A stretch of DNA of 64,000 nt from Stomorhina lunata (lineage: Eukaryota; Arthropoda; Insecta; Diptera; Rhiniidae), in the NCBI GenBank assembly GCA_933228675.1, contig OW121744.1, positions 117,451,600 through 117,515,599 of the forward strand. The letters run 5' to 3'. The position numbers and the translations under genes are program-made. Each line of letters begins with the position of its first letter. Position 1 is the first letter of the stretch. A model generated the notes under the pieces. The model was not told where the DNA came from and made no database searches. It worked only from the letters and a program-made list of their open reading frames with translations. Positions 35,757 to 48,335 of the stretch are shown piece by piece.

Positions 35757-38160
35757 TACTCTCTTTTTATGGGACTTATCGAAAAGACCATACGGCAAAT
35801 CATTATATGAAAGTGCAAAACTAACTCTATGAAAACCAACGTAAACAGTCAGTTTCTGGGTTTAAAGGGACATGGTAGTACGGTAATACTTTACACGCCA
35901 AGACTCTTTAAGACGTTAACTTGGGCATAAACCAACAGGAGTTATAAATTATGACAAAATTAAAGAAATTGGGTGAATCGGGGGGTTTACTCATTAAACA
36001 CTACTGAGGCCAGTTAGCTTTTGGTGGATGTCCAGCTCGATTCTGAATGGGAACTGAGGTCACTGGGATCTCCACTTTATCCAGACTGAAGCGAAATCTC
36101 CGCCAAGTTTTGTATTAAAAAAATTATATCAATATTTTTCAATATTCAATCATTATTTCTTTTATATTGATTCTAACTCTAAGGTACTTATGACAAATCA
36201 TTCTTTATTGGGATTAAACTACGACATCTTGCCTTCATTCTAAGTAATATTGATTGATATAGATAAATTTACTAAATGCATACCCAAATACATGAATGTT
36301 CGTAATGTTCACTAATTTGCTAAAGATAAGAAACAAGAAATATAACAAAAACTTATACTTTTTCTAAATTTTTTTCCTTATCATTATTCCTTTTTAATCT
36401 TTAAAAATTGCCTTGATTTTCCTTAGAGACACCTAAGCGTATGATTAATATTGATATAATTTACTCCCACTTTTCGTTCTCTTAAAATTTAATCTTTAAG
36501 TTTTTTATCAATAATTATCTTTTTTCGAATTTCTCTTTTGATTTGAAATTGTAGTAAAAAATAAGATTTATTCCCCGGGTGATTGTGGGCGTATGATTAA
36601 CATTAATTTTATGCAAAGACCAACTGAGCGTATGATTGCTTACTTGACCTCTAGAGCGGATGATTTATATTAAATAGTAGTTAAACTATTAAATTGAGGG
36701 GAAATCTTGGTAGAAATTTGTTAAAGTTATAAAGTATAATTTGAATCATTTTAAACTTTTAACAAAACACTTTAAACAAAAATTCATTTAATTTATCTCT
36801 CAATTTACTTATAAATATTTTAGAAATTTAAATTTTAATTTCCGCTTGTTTTTATTAAATTACAAAATTTTAGATTAAAATTAGTAAAGTTTTTCTTTTT
36901 CTTTGCCTAAGAAAGACTACAGCAGGAACCGTTTAAAAGTTCAAGCCAACTATTTAAAATAATTAGCATCCGTTTGTAAATCTAAGCTAAAAAACTTGTA
37001 TTAAACTTTTCAAGAAAAGCCTTTTAAGGAAACAGAATTTAATTTGCCACCCATCTATAAAATGTTATAAAAAACAAATATTTTACAAATTTATAAAGTT
37101 TTATCAAAAGCTTAAATTTTCTGTTATTTAATTCCAGGAAGTAACATTAAAGTAGCAAATATAACGTTAAGGTTTACACTTATTTCTTTCTCCCCTAAAT
37201 AACAAAAAAAAAAAAATTAACAAAATTCGTGGTAAAAAACTACTTTGTGAAATTTTTTTCATTGAAGCTTTAATATTGACAAATATTGCAAAAAATATGA
37301 CAGTTTGTGCTGTGTAGCTGCTCTTTTTTTACAAATATGTCAGTTGTTTGTTACTTTTTTGAAAGCGGGAGAGGAACGGGCAGGAGAAATAAATAAATTT
37401 GTTTTGCTTCATGTAACATGAGCATTTAGTATAATAAAAACAATGGCAGCTAAATAACAAAAAGTGAAAAATACTCAGCAGTTCCAAAGGTGGAACTCTA
37501 AAAACTGATAAGTAATTTAAATTATAGCCCTTTATTGAAGTAAAGTATAAAACCACATAGATCTATTTAGACCAAGTACAAAGATCACACTAATTAATTA
37601 TTTCAGTACTTTTCTTAAGGGTCCCATAGAACTACAGAACTGTCGGGCTTACTTACACTCTTGCAGAAACAAATATTTTAATACTGGTTTTGTGATATTA
37701 TGACATGTGTCAAATATGTTTTATGAAACAAAACAATAATACCAACAACTATAGCAACAAATATAATGTTCAAAGAGAAAAATAAGTTTTTTTGTTGTCA
37801 TTTTGTTGACTGCAGAGCAAACAAACACTGACATCTTCTCGCTAACATACGACAGAGTTAAGGAATAAAAAAAGAACCTGGTATTAAATATCAATGTAAA
37901 GAGAGATTAAAATTATGATTTAATATCATGTTCAAAAAACTGTAAATACCAAAAAGGAAAATATTGCAATAAAATTTTAACAGACGTATGATAAATATTT
38001 CAAAAATAAAATTAATCATACGTTTAAAAAGTGACAAGTAGATTTGGTGGAATTTAAAGACAAATTTTGGGTAATTGAGAAATAAATTGTGGTATTATAT
38101 AGAAATTACTTATAAATTTGTTTGATTACAATAATTGTCTACAGAGAAGTTATCCTAAAC
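35757..38160. other. Probable igl intron, no gene seen
   Basis: Non-coding AT-rich DNA with a slightly GC-richer patch at 35760-36110 that has no readable frame. The word GCGTATGATT occurs three times between 36430 and 36640, and a related one near 37985. Confidence 0.4.
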
Positions 38161-38164
38161 TTGA

Positions 38165-39035
38165 ACTTAATTTTTGTATAGAAAAATGTTTGATAACTTG
38201 ACTTTCCTAAAGAAAAGTTATCGATAACTTGACTTTTCTAGAGAAAAGTTATCGATGACTTGACTTTTCTAGAGAAAAGTTATCGACAACTTTACTTTTC
38301 TAGAGAAAAGTTATCGATAACTTTACTTTTCTAGAGAAAAGTTATCGATAACTTGACTTTTCTAGAGAAAAGTTATCGATAACTTGACTTTTCTAGAGAA
38401 AAGTTATCGATAACTTGACTCTTCCAGAGAAAGGTTATCGATAACTTGACTTTTCTAGAGAAAAGTTATCAATAACTTGACTTTTCTAGAAAAAAGTTGT
38501 CTATATCCTGACTTTTCTAAAGAAAAGTTATCGATAATTTGACTCTTCTAAAGAATAGTTATCGATAACTTGACTTTTCTAGGAAAGTTATTGATAGCTT
38601 GACTTTTCTAAAGAAAAGTTATTGATAACATGACTTTTCAAAAGAAAAGTTATTGATAACATGACTTTACTAGAGAAAAGTTATCGATAACTTGACTTTT
38701 CTAGACAAAAGTTTTCGACAACTAGATTTTTCTAGAGAAAAGTTATATATATATCTTGACTTTTCTAAAGAAAAGTTATCGATAACTTGACTTTTATTAA
38801 GAAAAGTTATCGATAACCTGACTTTTTCTTAAGAAAAGTTATCGATAACTTGACTTTTCTAGAGAAAAGTTATTGACAACTTGACTTTTCTAAAGAAATA
38901 ATATCGAAAACTTGACTTTTCTTAAAAAATGTTATTGATAATTTGACTTTTCTAAAGAAAAGTTATCAATAACTTCACTTTTCTCTACAAAATTTATCAA
39001 TAACTTGACTTTTCTAAAAAAAACTTATCGATCAT
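38165..39035 (-). repeat. 31-bp satellite array, copy 2 (reverse orientation)
   Basis: About 28 units of 31 bp built from ACTTTTCTAGAGAAAAGT and TATCGATAACTTG. It is the reverse complement of the arrays at 20.8 and 41.8 kb, as shown by the position of the unpaired G. About a dozen units have a perfect TATCGATA. Most units carry CTAGAG where copy 3 has CTATAG, so this array has its own homogenised variant. Confidence 0.9.
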
Positions 39036-39039
39036 TTCT

Positions 39040-41840
39040 AGACCAGAAATTTTACTTCTTTTTTAAACTCTGCCTTTAAATCTCTATTAAACAGTATGTA
39101 GGGAAAAATCTTTAGAACAAAGAACAAGTAATGTTTTCGCAGCATACTTTTAAGCGTTTTTATAGTTTTTTAAAACTAACATATTTCTAGGGGTCGTGTG
39201 AGTCTGCATCTGTTAACATTAAAAAAACTCACATGTGTGTAAGCTTTTAAAGTCCTTTAAGCTGCATTTTTTATGTAAAGAAAAGCCAGAAAATATAAAA
39301 ATACAACAAAGCATTTATTTAACGAGCTTAACATTAAACACATACTTTCCAAATTGTGTATATTTATGCACTAGTTCGCATTAAACTTCCATATACTTGC
39401 GCATATTATTGCAATTTTCCCTATTATCCTCAACATTCGTAGAATTCGCTTGTGTTTTTACCATAAAATGAGTAAGTGCATCAGTGGAAGAAAGAAGTGA
39501 CTGAGTGAATACATAAACTTATGGTTGTTTGTTCGGGTGTGAGCTCTTGAATTGCTCTTTGTAAAAAACTATTTTATTTCCTTTTTCAATACATGTGTAC
39601 ATAGTCTTGTTTTTCTGTTTCTATTAAAGGATTTCTTTTGAAAATTTTATGTATGAGTATGAGTTTATTTGAGCTAAGTGATTTTTTCATGTTGGTTTTA
39701 GCTTTAAAACAAAAAATGTGTAAATCTTGTTAAATTTAAATATAAACAGAAAAGGATTTTTGCTTATAGAATATAGAAAAGTGAGTTTTTCCTGAGTATG
39801 TATTAGTGTTATGTGTGGGTGGTGTTTTGTATGTGTGAGTAGAATATTGATTTTCTTTCAATGTCAGGTTTTTCCAAGAGCTTTTGGTTTTTACTTTCTT
39901 GGCTTTTATTAATTGTTATTGATGAGTAGTAACGTGAAAGGAAAGGACTTAATGAGTATCTTTTGCTGTTTCTTAAGTATCTATAGCTAACACATGATAT
40001 GTATGTTTCTAACAAATTGTAGTTACATGAAACATTATATTTAACTGGCAGTAAATTATAAAAGGGGAAAAAACACTTGATTACAGAAAATTAAACACAA
40101 AAAACCTTGACCATGTTGGCTCAAGGCTGATAACATTTATTTGTTATCAAAAAATTATATCGCATAATGTATTGCAAAATTAAATAAATGTAGCATTTAA
40201 GATAAAATAATTTAATTAAAATCTAAACTGTTTTATGTTATGTTTTTTCTAGTATAAAACTGTATTTAATTAAATTTCAGGTATACATATACTCGATTTT
40301 AGAATTTAATTAAAACAAATGTTTTTTTTTATGAATTGTAGCTAATTAGGTCATATAAAGTAAGAACACATAAGAATTTACAGATAATAAAAATTTTAAT
40401 TAAAATGTATTCAATAAAATTTTTACAAAAAAAAAATAAGTTTTTTCGTTAACTTTTCTACAGAATACAAAAATAAAGCATACATTTTTCTCCAGATAAT
40501 CATTAGAACATAAAGCTTAAGAATTATGGTAATTTTTAGTGTTTTGCATGAGTATAAAAGGAATAATTCAAAATATTAACCCAAATTCCTCACAAATTAT
40601 TGCCTTCATTTATGGCATTTTAATGGTTTACTCACTTTATTTGAATAATCTTCTGTTATGTAATACAAAAATATTTAATTTGTCCAACATTAAAATACAA
40701 TGGCAGGTTGTAATAGAGTATTTAGCATAATTTTATTTCCTTTCTTTTATTTTTTGTGTATTCTCAGCTTTTGTAAATTTTCACAAATTTACACACAAAT
40801 TATTTTTGAAAAACTTTATGCTAATTTTCTTAGCAAAACATTTTTTATTGTTAAATCCTATTTTATAAAATGGGTTTAAAGTATTTAGAATTAAGCATAG
40901 AAAAAGATAACAATAGATAAAGCAAAAGAAACAAGAAGAATTTATTCCTTTTTTGAAATAAAACAAAAATTTAAAATTCCTTTTTTTAGAAAAGTTTTTA
41001 GTTACTCTAACATTTTAATTTAAAATTCTTCTTTTTTTTAATGGTAATTAGCAGTAATATTTGCTGACTGTATGTGTGTTAGTAATTTTGTATAACATTT
41101 ATTTTGTTACAATAAAACGGAAGTTTGTTGTTACTTTTAATGACTTAAAAGAGCCCAATATCTAAATTGTAATTTAAAAGCTTTTGTTGCTATTGTTGGT
41201 GGTGTGTTTTGTCAAAATGTTAACAACAAAACAATTGTCACGTTTTTTTTTGTATTGCATGACATTTTACTTAAAATTGTTTTGTATGAAAAATACTAAA
41301 AGTCTGAGAAAAAACGACAAAAATAACAATAAAATGGAAAAAAACTAGCAAACAAAAATGAAAAAGGCTTAAGGGCCAACTACCTATTTATTTATACATA
41401 TATTGTATTATACATATGTAAATACACCTACATAAATAAATGTTTTAATGCATACACTGACACACAAACATAAGCATGTAAATAGTAAAATTTTAAAAAT
41501 AACTATAATACTACAAACATCATGAATAATCCTAGTTTTTTGCTTTAGTAGGTAGTTATGTAAAATTACTTACATTTGAAAAACAAAATAATAAGAAAAT
41601 GTTGGCTTGTAATGCTCTTGACCCACATGTTTTTTCGTACTTACAACAAAACAAAAATAACAGCAATTTAAATTAAAATATGTTCACACTTACACATATA
41701 TCCATACATGCATATTCATATAAACTTAATACAAAAACACTACTACCAAAAAAATGTAGGCACAAACAGATTTTTATGTAAAAAAAGTTTTGAGAATGGA
41801 TTGGAGTGGACTATAATATAACCATAGACAAGACTATACA
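39040..41840. other. Non-coding AT-rich region
   Basis: No gene, RNA or clear element recognised. It contains short TACATA and CATACA microsatellite-like stretches (41395-41480, 41690-41720). Confidence 0.4.
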
Positions 41841-41844
41841 AAAT

Positions 41845-42750
41845 TAAATTTACTGATAACTTTCCTATAGAAAAGTAAAGCTATCGATATCTTTCCTATG
41901 GAAAAGAAAAATTATCGAACACTTTCCTGTAGAAAAGTAAAGTCTTTGATAACTTTCCTAAAGAAAAGTAAAGTTTTCGATAATTTTCCTATAGAAAAGT
42001 AAAATTATCGATAAAGAAAAGTAAAGTTATTGATATCTTTCCTATAGAAAAGAAAGTTATCGATAACTTTCCTATAGAAAATCAAAGTTATCGATAACAT
42101 CCTATAGACAAGTAAAATTATTGATAACTTTGCAATAGAAAATTAAAGTTATCGATAACTTTCCTATATAAAAGAAAAGTCATCGATAACTTTCCTATAG
42201 AAAAGTAAAGTTATTGGTAACTTTAATATAGAGAGTAAAGTTATTGATAACTTTTTTATAGAAAAGTAAAGTTATCGATAACTTTTCTATAGAAAAGTAA
42301 AGTAATCGATAACTTACTAATAGAAAAGTAATATTATCGAAAACTTTCCTACAGAAAAGTAAAGTTATCGATATCTTTCCTACAGAAAAGTAAAATTATC
42401 GATAACTTTCCTATGGAAAAGTAAAGTTATCGATAACTTTCCTATAGAATAGTAAAAATATCGATACCTTTCCTATAGAAAAGTATAGTTATCGATAATT
42501 TTCCTATAGAAACATAAAATTATCGATAACTCTCCTATAGAAAGGTAAAGTTATCTATAATTTTTCTATAAAAATGTAAAGTTATCAGTAACTTTCCTAT
42601 AAAAAAAGTAAAATTATCTATAACTTTTTTATGAAAAGTACAGTTATTGATAACTTTCCTATAGAAAAGTAAAGTTATCGTTAACTGTCCTATACAAAAA
42701 GAAAGTTATCGATAACTTTCCTATATAAAAGTAAAGGAAGCGATAGCTAT
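41845..42750 (+). repeat. 31-bp satellite array, copy 3
   Basis: About 29 units of 31 bp: AAAGTTATCGATAACTTTCC followed by TATAGAAAAGT. By eye about 13 units keep a perfect TATCGATA. The CC in TTTCCTATAG is a variant fixed across nearly the whole array and absent from copies 1 and 2. Confidence 0.9.
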
Positions 42751-43257
42751 TCTATAGGAGAATAAAGGGAATGACCCCAAAATATGGTATGTATTATGTT
42801 GGAACTAAGAATGTAGGTTATGGGAAGGAGGACAGTTGGCTAAGTGAATTTCAAATTGGGACTGTATAGCTAAACAACAAAAAATTTTTCTGTAGTATGT
42901 TGTTCGGTCAACCCATTGACCACAAAGAAATGAGCTCTAAACAATATAGTATGTGTGTTGCGTAAGAAAATTCGAGTTTCCGGAACGAGTTTTCAGGTTT
43001 CGCTAGATCACATTCTAAAGTATGAGAAGAAATGATAGAAGAATGACAGACAATCCATAATTGCGACGGTACTGCAGTAGATCAATAGAGTTGAATACCC
43101 TACTCTCACCGAAGACTACAATAGCCCTTTCCTATATTCGGTCGAAAAGCTTTAAAATAGGCTTTGAATTATCGGCCTAAATCGGCCATTAGATGTAGGT
43201 GTTGTAAAAAGTAAGGAGGTCAGAAGGAGTGAATACTGCTTTCCTAGTGCATGTACT
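42751..43257. other. Moderate-GC spacer between two arrays
   Basis: GC content is above its flanks and base composition is more even, but no open frame or known element could be recognised. It may be an unidentified transposon remnant. Confidence 0.3.
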
Positions 43258-44060
43258 TTGACTATGATTTGCAGTTTGAAAATAAGACGCACTTTTACAA
43301 TGATTTGCACTTTTGCAATGATTTACATTTTTAAAATGATTTGCACTTTTACAATGAATTGCACTTTTGCAATGATTTACATTTTTAAAATGATTTGCAC
43401 TTTTGCAATGATTTGTACTTTTACCATGATTTGCATTTTAACAATGATTTGCACTTTTGCAATGATTTGCACTTTTACAATGATTTGCACTTTTGCAATG
43501 ATTTGCACTTTTACAATGATTTGCATTTTTACAATGATTTGCACTTTTACAATGATTTGCATTTTTACAATGATTGCACTTCTTCAATGATTTGCACTTT
43601 TGCAATGATTTGCATTTTTAAAATGATTTGTACTTTTACCATGATTTGCATTTTAACAATGATTTGCACTTTTGCAATGATTTGCATTTGTAAAATGATT
43701 TGCACTTTTACAATGATTTGCACTTTTGCAATGATTTGCACTTTTACAATGATTTCCACTTTTACAATGATTTGCATTTTTACAATGATTTGCATTTTTA
43801 AAATGATTTGCACTTTTGCAATGATTTGCATTTTTAAAATGATTTGTACTTTTGCAATGATTTGCATTTTTAAAATGATTTACACTTTTACAATGATTTG
43901 CACTTTTGCAATGATTTGCATTTTTAAAATGATTTGCACTTTTGCAATGATTTGCATTTTTAAAATGATTTGCACTTTTGCAATGATTTGCACTTTTGCA
44001 ATGATTTGCATTTTTAAAATGATTTGCACTTTTAAAATGATTTGCACTTTGATAATAACT
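43258..44060. repeat. 18-bp minisatellite, open in several frames
   Basis: About 43 tandem units of 18 bp: ATGATTTGCACTTTT plus ACA, GCA or AAA. Because the unit length is a multiple of three and lacks stops, long frames run on both strands (+ strand hexapeptide MICTFA/MICIFK types; - strand QIIVKV types). There is no promoter, splice context or similarity, so I do not call a gene. Confidence 0.85.
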
Positions 44061-47000
44061 TGAAACTCTTACCATGACTTAAACTTTGAGTATGATTTGC
44101 ATCTTGATAATGATTGGTTTTCGATTGCATCTATTAGTCAAATATAGCACGAATATATCGCTAGTTTGTACTTTAGGTGCCGATATATTATACAAATAGC
44201 TTATACATAGCTTTTAGCATATTAAATTGTTTCATCGATTCACAGTTCATTGGCAACGTTGCATAAGATTCGTGACATCGCTATTTTTGTAAAATACAAA
44301 ATGTTGTATTTTGTTCGATATTGTACTTTCATTGATATAGAGTTATACTCATGATTTAATAATTCTGAAGGTTGTTCCATTCTCTCTTTTTGTCGCCATG
44401 ATAACGTTCTGACGTTTGTTAGGATAGTAAAAGTTGTGCTACCATATTTTTGCCGACAATCCAACATTTCTAATATTTTATGATGACAAAATTTATGCAA
44501 GTATATATGTCTTTATGCATAAAAAACTTACAAATATTTATGAAAAAGCTTCAATAAATAATCATACAATTTGTTTCTACTATATTTCTTTAATATTGAA
44601 TGCCTTCATTATATGCTTAACTTCAAAATTACACATTTTTGAAAGTTTTTCTTTCAATTGTTTTCAAATATCAAACTTCAAAAACCTAATAAACTTCAAA
44701 ATGATTTTGAAGAGAGAGAATGAAACTTCCTTGTTTTTATTATTTCATGGTTATACTTGTATCCAAGATATATGTACACGGTAGTTCCATTGTCACTTTT
44801 AAATTTAAAAATCACTATCTGACATATATAAGGATTATGACAATTGTGAAAAAATAAAGCTACCATATATGTTTGGATTTGTTTTCAATTTTGTAAATAT
44901 TGAATATTTTTGAAGCATATTAATTTTTTCATTGAAATTATTTTTCTTCAATATAAATATCAAAAAATATATTAAATTTTGAATTTAAGAGAGCCGGGAT
45001 CATAGAGGAATACTTCTAGACAACCATTATAACAATTACAAGGTCAATAATGTGTTCATATTGATATGCAAATTTGATGCCGTTCGATATTCAAAGCTGT
45101 GTTTTTAAAAAGTGGCAATATTTTTTCAAATGTAAATATAAAAATGAAACTTCAAAAATCCTTATTAAAAATTTAGTAAGACTATTGGAACTACGTTGTA
45201 CTTGTATCATGCTTGTATCAAACTGTTTTAGAAAATAACGCACACGTAATGATTTTATAATATTCCCTTTCAGGTAGGCCTTAGCCTAATTCACAATCAA
45301 GTCCTTAGTCTAGTGTTGACCATGATTAATACTATAATAATACTAGAATATGAAGTAGAGTTAAGAATAGACTATGAACTATTTTATGATCAAGAGTATA
45401 ATCTGAATTATGTATTGGTCTGTTAAAAAAAATTCTCAAAAATTCTTGCTATTTTATGGAAGTCAAACTCTTGTCATTCGCCAGCCTTTTTGGCTCAGTG
45501 CATATTCAGAAAAATTTCCAGAGAAAAGTTTAAAAAAAAAACACAATGTTACTGACAAGCATTTTTACTTAATAAAACATTTGTTAATTTAAATTAGAAT
45601 GTCTCTTCAAAAACAAAAGTACCCAGCAGCTTCAAATATAATTTCATATATCAGACAATCATTATATTTTGTTAAAAATTTCTGAAAAAATTAAAATTTC
45701 TGAAAAATTATCTGTATCTCTTAATTTGTGTGAGAACGAGAGAAATCAATATGTTATTTATAGCATGGTAAGCCATTATTTGCGTGACAGGGGAATGACA
45801 ACAATATACATTAAACATAAAAACTTTTTCTCAAAGAAAAAAAAAAAAAAACACAAACAAAAATGCATACCAAACTAACAATAATAATACATACTCGTAA
45901 TAATAACAAAACATAGATCAAATACAATTCTTAGAGCACATTCTTACTGAAAACGCTCTCCATTTGGCCAACCTTGGTTTATAGTGTACGTGCGGTGAAG
46001 CCTCGATATCAGAATGACTTATCCACATGTGTTAGCAAAATCAAATGTAAAACTCTCTGTAGTAATGTTAGTTACTAGTAATTGAGAAAGATAGAGTTTC
46101 AGTTTCGAACTGCTGGGCATACAATATTTATTAAAGTGTGTAGGTATTTTAGTAGTAGTTATAATATTTGTAAATGTTATTTGCTTATCTAGAAAAAACT
46201 GAAAAATAACAACATCAGCATGATGAATTTTTATTTAGTAAATTAGAAAAAGTTTTCCTAAAAGTATGTTTTATTTCTAAAAACATACAATTTTACATTT
46301 ATTTACACTTTATGGAAGGAATTTCTAGGTAACTAAGTTTATTTTGTTTCTAAACAAATTGTTTTGGCAACAATGTGTCAAGAGTGATAAGGAACTCTGT
46401 TTTTGACACAAACCGTGATAAACGAAAAGGCCCCCTCCCCTTTATTGTCTACTTTTACAGTTTTTCACTTTTGCATAATGTCATTTTCTCTCTCTGTGTT
46501 GGAAATTGCTGCTGTAAATTGTTTTGTAAGGTGACATTTTTAAATTTTTTTCTCCAGACAAAAAAAGTTTAAATTGTTTTTTGTTTATCGTTGAGTTGAC
46601 AGTTTTAATTAAATTTCGTTTAGCTAAACTGTTTTAAGGGAATTTATTAAGGTTAAATTGAATTTAAGAAAACAATAATGAATATAAAATATTTAAAGAT
46701 TTGTAGTAAGAGTAAATAATTTTAAGTTTTTGAACTAAAAATGGAAAATATTAAAGGATTAGAAACTTTTAAAGTGTTTCTTTTAACCCTAAAGCCTTTT
46801 AAGTTTTCTTGGTAAAATATCTTTTAAATTTTCTAAGCAAAACTCGGTTTTCATAAATTTTTCTCTTATATCCTTATTTTCTTATTACAGTACTACTTTT
46901 TCAAATATTTTTTTTAGGAATTCATTCAACTTTATAGTTGTAGTGGTATTTTTTAAGTGGCAAACTTTTGTTTTTTCTTTATGCCTTTCCACATCCTTTA

Positions 47001-47610
47001 CGGAATTTTCTTTATTATTTCCCCACATAACTGTCAGCCTGAGCAAAATTATTACAACTTCTGCTACCGCTTTCAAATGTTATACTCGTAGCACGTAGTA
47101 GCTGAAGCAATGGGGAATACAACAGCAAGAGTAGCAGCAGCAGCAACATCAGCTTAGCCTCATCTCTTTAGCAACAACAAACAGTTACATTTTTGGAAAA
47201 GTGGAGGGAAAATGAAAATCTAAAACTAGAGCAAGCGAATTTTCGGCATAACAAGTTCCAAAAGTTTTTAATAACTAAGAAAATATTCAAAGTAAATGGG
47301 TTGGGTTTTTCTTTTTTTTGGAAGGAAAACTATTTTTGAATGAAATAAAAATTTATGATTAATAACAAGGGATTTCTTAGAAGTAAACATGACATTTATT
47401 TTATTTTTTCTTTTTGAATAAATAAAAGGAGACAGCAATTATTTTCTTTAACATCCTTAATTCTGGGAAAATTTAAAGTTTTTTATGAAACTAATATGAT
47501 TAAGCCTTGGGTATACATTTTTGTGTATGCTTTTGAATAAACTAAGAAGTTGGCTATGAACTAGACTAGAGACATAGTCTAGTTCACTTAAAGCGTTTAA
47601 GGCTAAATTA
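44061..47610. other. Non-coding region
   Basis: No supported gene. A degenerate AGTCTAG-like stretch lies near 45290-45400, a CAG microsatellite near 47125-47150, and CAAATACAATTCTTAGAGCA near 45918 has a near copy at 48315. Confidence 0.35.
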
Positions 47611-47934
47611 TCACAAAAAATCGTCACATTCGATAGCGATAGAAATGTTAGATATTTCAGAAACATTTGGATAGCATACTTTTAGGATGATCTAAATAAT
47701 ATATAATATGTAAGGTTCACTACATTGTAACTTATTTGTCAAAAGTTCCCTGATAGTAAAATAATTTTATTAAAACTAAATGTTTTCACAAACAAACGGA
47801 TATGTTTAGATATCAAATTTTATTTAACTTTTTTCAAAATAAATCATTTAAAAAATCCCTAAAGGTATGTTGCACAATATTTGCTTAAAAGGCTGAGTTT
47901 TTAATCAGTATTGAATACGGCGATTTGGTTCCTG
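47611..47934 (+). mobile_element. CAGGGGCCAA MITE, copy A
   Basis: A roughly 320-bp copy of the element best seen at 60347-60659. Its left end is decayed (AAAAATCGTCACATTCGATA) while its right end GAATACGGCGATTTGG keeps the terminal inverted repeat. Internal marker GTAAGGTTCACTACATTGTA is intact. Confidence 0.7.
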
Positions 47935-48144
47935 ATCTATGTTGTAAACTTTATTGTAACACTCAGTTGACAGTGATACTAATCTAGGCTCAAAATTCAT
48001 AAATTAATCTTTTTTTTCATATTCTCTATACAAAAGGATCACAATAAACCTATTAGGCTCCAAGGTGTCGAATAAGCACAAACTTTAAAAAATAACCTTT
48101 ACTATGATCTAAGCTGTAGACAGAAACATGGATTGTATTATAAA

Positions 48145-48335
48145 CTAGCCGCTGCAATATAGCAGGTCAGTCATCCGACTAACATACTAGAGGTCCCAAG
48201 TTCGATCCCTGGCAAGACCCACTTGAAAAAGTAAACTCAGCTAGCAACTGGTTATTGATCATTAGGCTATGTTAAACTTCTCTAACTAAACTAATGAATT
48301 ATAACAAAACAGCAAATACAATTTTTAGGGCACAT
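48145..48335 (+). repeat. tRNA-like SINE remnant
   Basis: A B-box-like AGTTCGATCCC lies near 48200 inside a foldable T-arm (CCAAG TTCGATC CCTGG, four of five pairs). A weak A-box-like TAGCAGGTCAG is about 40 bases upstream. The downstream CAAATACAATTTTTAGGGCA resembles 45918-45937, as expected for the tail of a dispersed SINE. The acceptor stem does not fold, so it is not a functional tRNA. Confidence 0.4.

Noticed and set aside
38165..42750. CRISPR array
   Set aside because: Units are contiguous palindromic satellite repeats with no unique spacers, in a eukaryotic genome.
43395..44063. 222-codon open frame
   Set aside because: Product of an 18-bp tandem repeat without stops; equal-length frames exist on the opposite strand.
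47110..47156. Short frame MGNTTARVAAAATSA as a possible exon
   Set aside because: It is a CAG microsatellite with no flanking splice sites or similarity.
48145..48230. Functional tRNA gene
   Set aside because: Only the T-arm folds; acceptor and anticodon stems do not pair.
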